Shown here: positions 62,424-64,000 of the stretch, one piece after another
How positions within the stretch are numbered: the stretch's first letter is position 1
Layout: every line of letters starts with the position of its first letter
Assembly (NCBI RefSeq): GCF_009912395.1
Contig: NZ_WNDO01000006.1
Span: 62,001 to 126,000, forward strand
Source of the DNA: Luteibacter sp.
Lineage (GTDB): Bacteria; Pseudomonadota; Gammaproteobacteria; Xanthomonadales; Rhodanobacteraceae
Direction of reading: 5' to 3'
Length of the DNA stretch: 64,000 nt
Position numbers and translations under genes: made by a program
Notes under the pieces: generated by a model
Database searches by the model: none
What the model saw: the letters and a program-made list of their open reading frames with translations, nothing else
Told to the model about the DNA's origin: nothing

Positions 62424-63203
62424 ATGGCGAACGGAGGCCCGCGGACTTCGGCCCGCGACGTGGCCAGGGCGGTTTCGAGGCTGGTGCTACTTATCCTGAC
62501 CGCCCATGCGGTGGCGTACTTTCTCCATGAATTCGCCCACGCGTTCGTCGCGTGGTTCCTCGATGCGAAGTCCAATCCGCTCGACCTCAACTACGGCGGT
62601 TTGTCGCCGGCCAATGTGCTCATGCAGGTCGATGTCGACGAGAACGTCGACTATGCGCCGCTGTTCGCATCGGGTCGTTCCTGGGCCATCGCCAGCATTG
62701 CGGCCGCAGGTATCGTGGTGGGCAATGCGTTACCGCTTTTTCTGTTGACTGCATGGATGCGCAGGATGCGAGCCGAGGCAAATACGCATCTCGGGCTCTT
62801 CGCGCTGTTCCTGGCGCTGATGTCCGCAGGCAACGTCTTCAGCTACATCCCGATGCGCGTGCTGGCCACGCACGGCGACATGGCGACAGTCGCCCACGCG
62901 TTTAACATGCCGGACTGGGTGCTGCTCTTGCTCGGCATCCCCTTGGCCGTGCTTACTCTTGTGGTCTTCTTCGGCCGGACACTCGCCTACGCTCGCCGAT
63001 TCCTGGATCGGCTCCCTGCGTTGGACTCGGTCCTGCTGGTCAGTGCCATTCCTGCGGTCTACTTCGGATTCTTTGGCAGCGGTGCGGTGATCGGCGGAAG
63101 GTACGGCGATACGTCCGAACTCATGGGCCTCGCCTCATTGCTCGTGGGTCTCCCGTTGTCGGCGGCACTCATTGGCGGCCGTCATCGACAGGCGGTGGGG
63201 TAG
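62424..63203 (+). CDS. Polytopic membrane protein with HExxH motif (M50-like)
   Basis: 259 residues with about six membrane segments. FLHEFAHAFVAW in the first helix region is an HExxH zinc motif placed in the membrane as in site-2 proteases (M50), but a clear second-motif NxDG/ LDG is not visible. Others: WAIASIAAAGIVVGNALPLF, LGLFALFLALMSAGNVFSYI, VLLLLGIPLAVLTLVVFFG and VLLVSAIPAVYFGFFG. An M50-like peptidase is likely, though protease activity is not proven. The ATG at 62424 has AGGA upstream; 62418 adds two residues. Confidence 0.65.
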   Translation: MANGGPRTSARDVARAVSRLVLLILTAHAVAYFLHEFAHAFVAWFLDAKSNPLDLNYGGLSPANVLMQVDVDENVDYAPLFASGRSWAIASIAAAGIVVGNALPLFLLTAWMRRMRAEANTHLGLFALFLALMSAGNVFSYIPMRVLATHGDMATVAHAFNMPDWVLLLLGIPLAVLTLVVFFGRTLAYARRFLDRLPALDSVLLVSAIPAVYFGFFGSGAVIGGRYGDTSELMGLASLLVGLPLSAALIGGRHRQAVG

Positions 63204-63225
63204 GGCACCGCCTGTCGCGGAACCA

Positions 63226-63726
63226 TCACGCGTTGTCGGCGAGCCAATCGTCCAACTGCGCGAACTGCTCGGGCAGGCCTTCCGCCGAACCGGCGAGGGC
63301 TTCCTCGAGGGCTTCTTTCGTGGGATAGATTTCGTGCAGGGTGACGTGCGTCTTGCCGTCATGCTCTTCGAACGTCACCGTGGTCACGGCGCCCTGGTAA
63401 CTTTCTTCATTCGTCCATTGGATGCACTTGTCCGGGATTACTTCCTTGTACGTGCCGAAGAACGCCATCGGCTTCTCGAAAGCGGGATGACTGAACACGA
63501 GGCGATAGGTGCCTCCCGTGCGAATGTCCATGTCGTACGAGACCACGGACATGCCTGCGGACTTTGGAATCCACCAGCTGATAAATAAGTCCGGCGTGCT
63601 CCATGCCTTGAAGACCCGATGTACCGGGGCGTTGAACGTCCGGGTCACGATGAGCTCGCGGTCGGACTTGCGTTCGACCGTGGTGGGGTGCTTGGCGGTG
63701 GTACTAGCCTGATGTGCTTGGGTCAT
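63226..63726 (-). CDS. SRPBCC/AHSA1-family protein
   Basis: 166 residues. A START-like helix-grip fold of the AHSA1 type: RTFNAPVHRVFKAWSTPDLF, WWIPKSAGMSVVSYDMDIRT, VTFEEHDGKTHVTLHEIYPT and the C-terminal helix EGLPEQFAQLDDWLA. It binds small hydrophobic molecules; the ligand is unknown. It overlaps the ArsR-type gene upstream by 23 bp, the frequent ArsR-AHSA1 pair. Confidence 0.9.
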   Translation of the reverse strand: MTQAHQASTTAKHPTTVERKSDRELIVTRTFNAPVHRVFKAWSTPDLFISWWIPKSAGMSVVSYDMDIRTGGTYRLVFSHPAFEKPMAFFGTYKEVIPDKCIQWTNEESYQGAVTTVTFEEHDGKTHVTLHEIYPTKEALEEALAGSAEGLPEQFAQLDDWLADNA

Positions 63727-64000
63727 CGGTCTTCTCCTCGCGTTCCAGTGATTCGACAAGACGATCCAGCGCGTCGAAACGCGCGGTCCAAAGTTGACGG
63801 TGCTGCTCGATCCAGGCGGCTTCTTCTTCCAACTGGCGCGGTCCGAGCTTGCAGGTTCGGACGCGGCCGACCTTTTCCGTCGTCACGAGTCCCGCCTGCT
63901 CCAGGACGCTGACGTGCTTTTTCATGCCCGTCAGGGTCATGTGGAATCGCTGGGCCAGGTCGGTGATCGAGGCGTGCGAACCCGCAAGCTGTTCCAGCAC
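63704..64000 (-). CDS. ArsR-family regulator (5' end outside window)
   Basis: At least 99 residues. Winged-helix core HASITDLAQRFHMTLTGMKK with HVSVLEQAGLVTTEKVGRVR, then a helix (EEEAAWIEQHRQLWTARFDAL) of the type typical for ArsR partners of AHSA1 proteins. The N-terminus lies beyond the right edge; a GTG at the very edge is not taken as the real start. It probably represses its own operon with the AHSA1 gene. Confidence 0.88.
   Translation of the reverse strand: MLEQLAGSHASITDLAQRFHMTLTGMKKHVSVLEQAGLVTTEKVGRVRTCKLGPRQLEEEAAWIEQHRQLWTARFDALDRLVESLEREEKTDDPSTSG

Overview
The window is GC-rich bacterial chromosome, most likely a yellow-pigmented gammaproteobacterium of the Xanthomonadales (Rhodanobacteraceae: Luteibacter/Dyella type). 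This rests on an aryl-polyene (xanthomonadin-type) pigment cluster with a flavin-dependent halogenase, the glnB-ubiK-comM and ubiJ-ubiB arrangements, a kinase/ECF sigma pair of the Xanthomonas PknS/EcfK kind, and repeated REP doublets. The genus call is inference; no rRNA or tRNA gene was seen.

Layout. 1-4.3 kb: left end of the pigment cluster on the minus strand (ketosynthase, chain-length factor, glycosyltransferase, halogenase; tightly coupled). 4.4-11 kb: housekeeping genes (YdcF, hemF, gpmA, a broken DUF1453-like membrane gene, glnB, ubiK, comM). 11-15 kb: an orphan protein, a ParD-like gene coupled to a second methionine aminopeptidase, and a secreted beta-helix glycosidase. 15.3-24.2 kb: an accessory island with a two-polypeptide secreted RHS system, a toxin-tip/immunity pair and a decayed secreted amidase. 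24.4-35.5 kb: antiporter, glyoxylate shunt (aceB-aceA) with a divergent LysR regulator, acyltransferase/ArfB, TruC-like synthase, ubiB/ubiJ, trmL, and two tiny paralogous membrane proteins behind a sigma-54 promoter. 35.8-42 kb: M16 protease, lipoprotein, and a LysR regulator divergent from two SDR enzymes. 42-53.4 kb: signalling and adhesion (GAF protein, Ser/Thr kinase plus ECF sigma factor, EAL protein, very large trimeric autotransporter adhesin). 53.6-64 kb: PadR unit, HxlR regulator and a quinone-reductase gene split by a 64-bp tandem duplication, csbD and a membrane protein that appear to share an operator with a PAS-LuxR regulator, a di-heme oxidoreductase, an HExxH membrane protein, and an AHSA1/ArsR pair cut by the window edge.

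The most interesting parts are the split RHS toxin/immunity locus, the sigma-54-driven micro-protein pair with phased enhancer motifs, the ParD-like/MetAP couple with its AT-rich operator, and the identical-geometry palindromes shared by csbD and the PAS-LuxR divergent promoter. Several genes are broken by simple recent lesions: an in-frame amber codon, a 64-bp tandem duplication, and frameshifts plus a stop in the amidase. REP doublets sit at many gene junctions.
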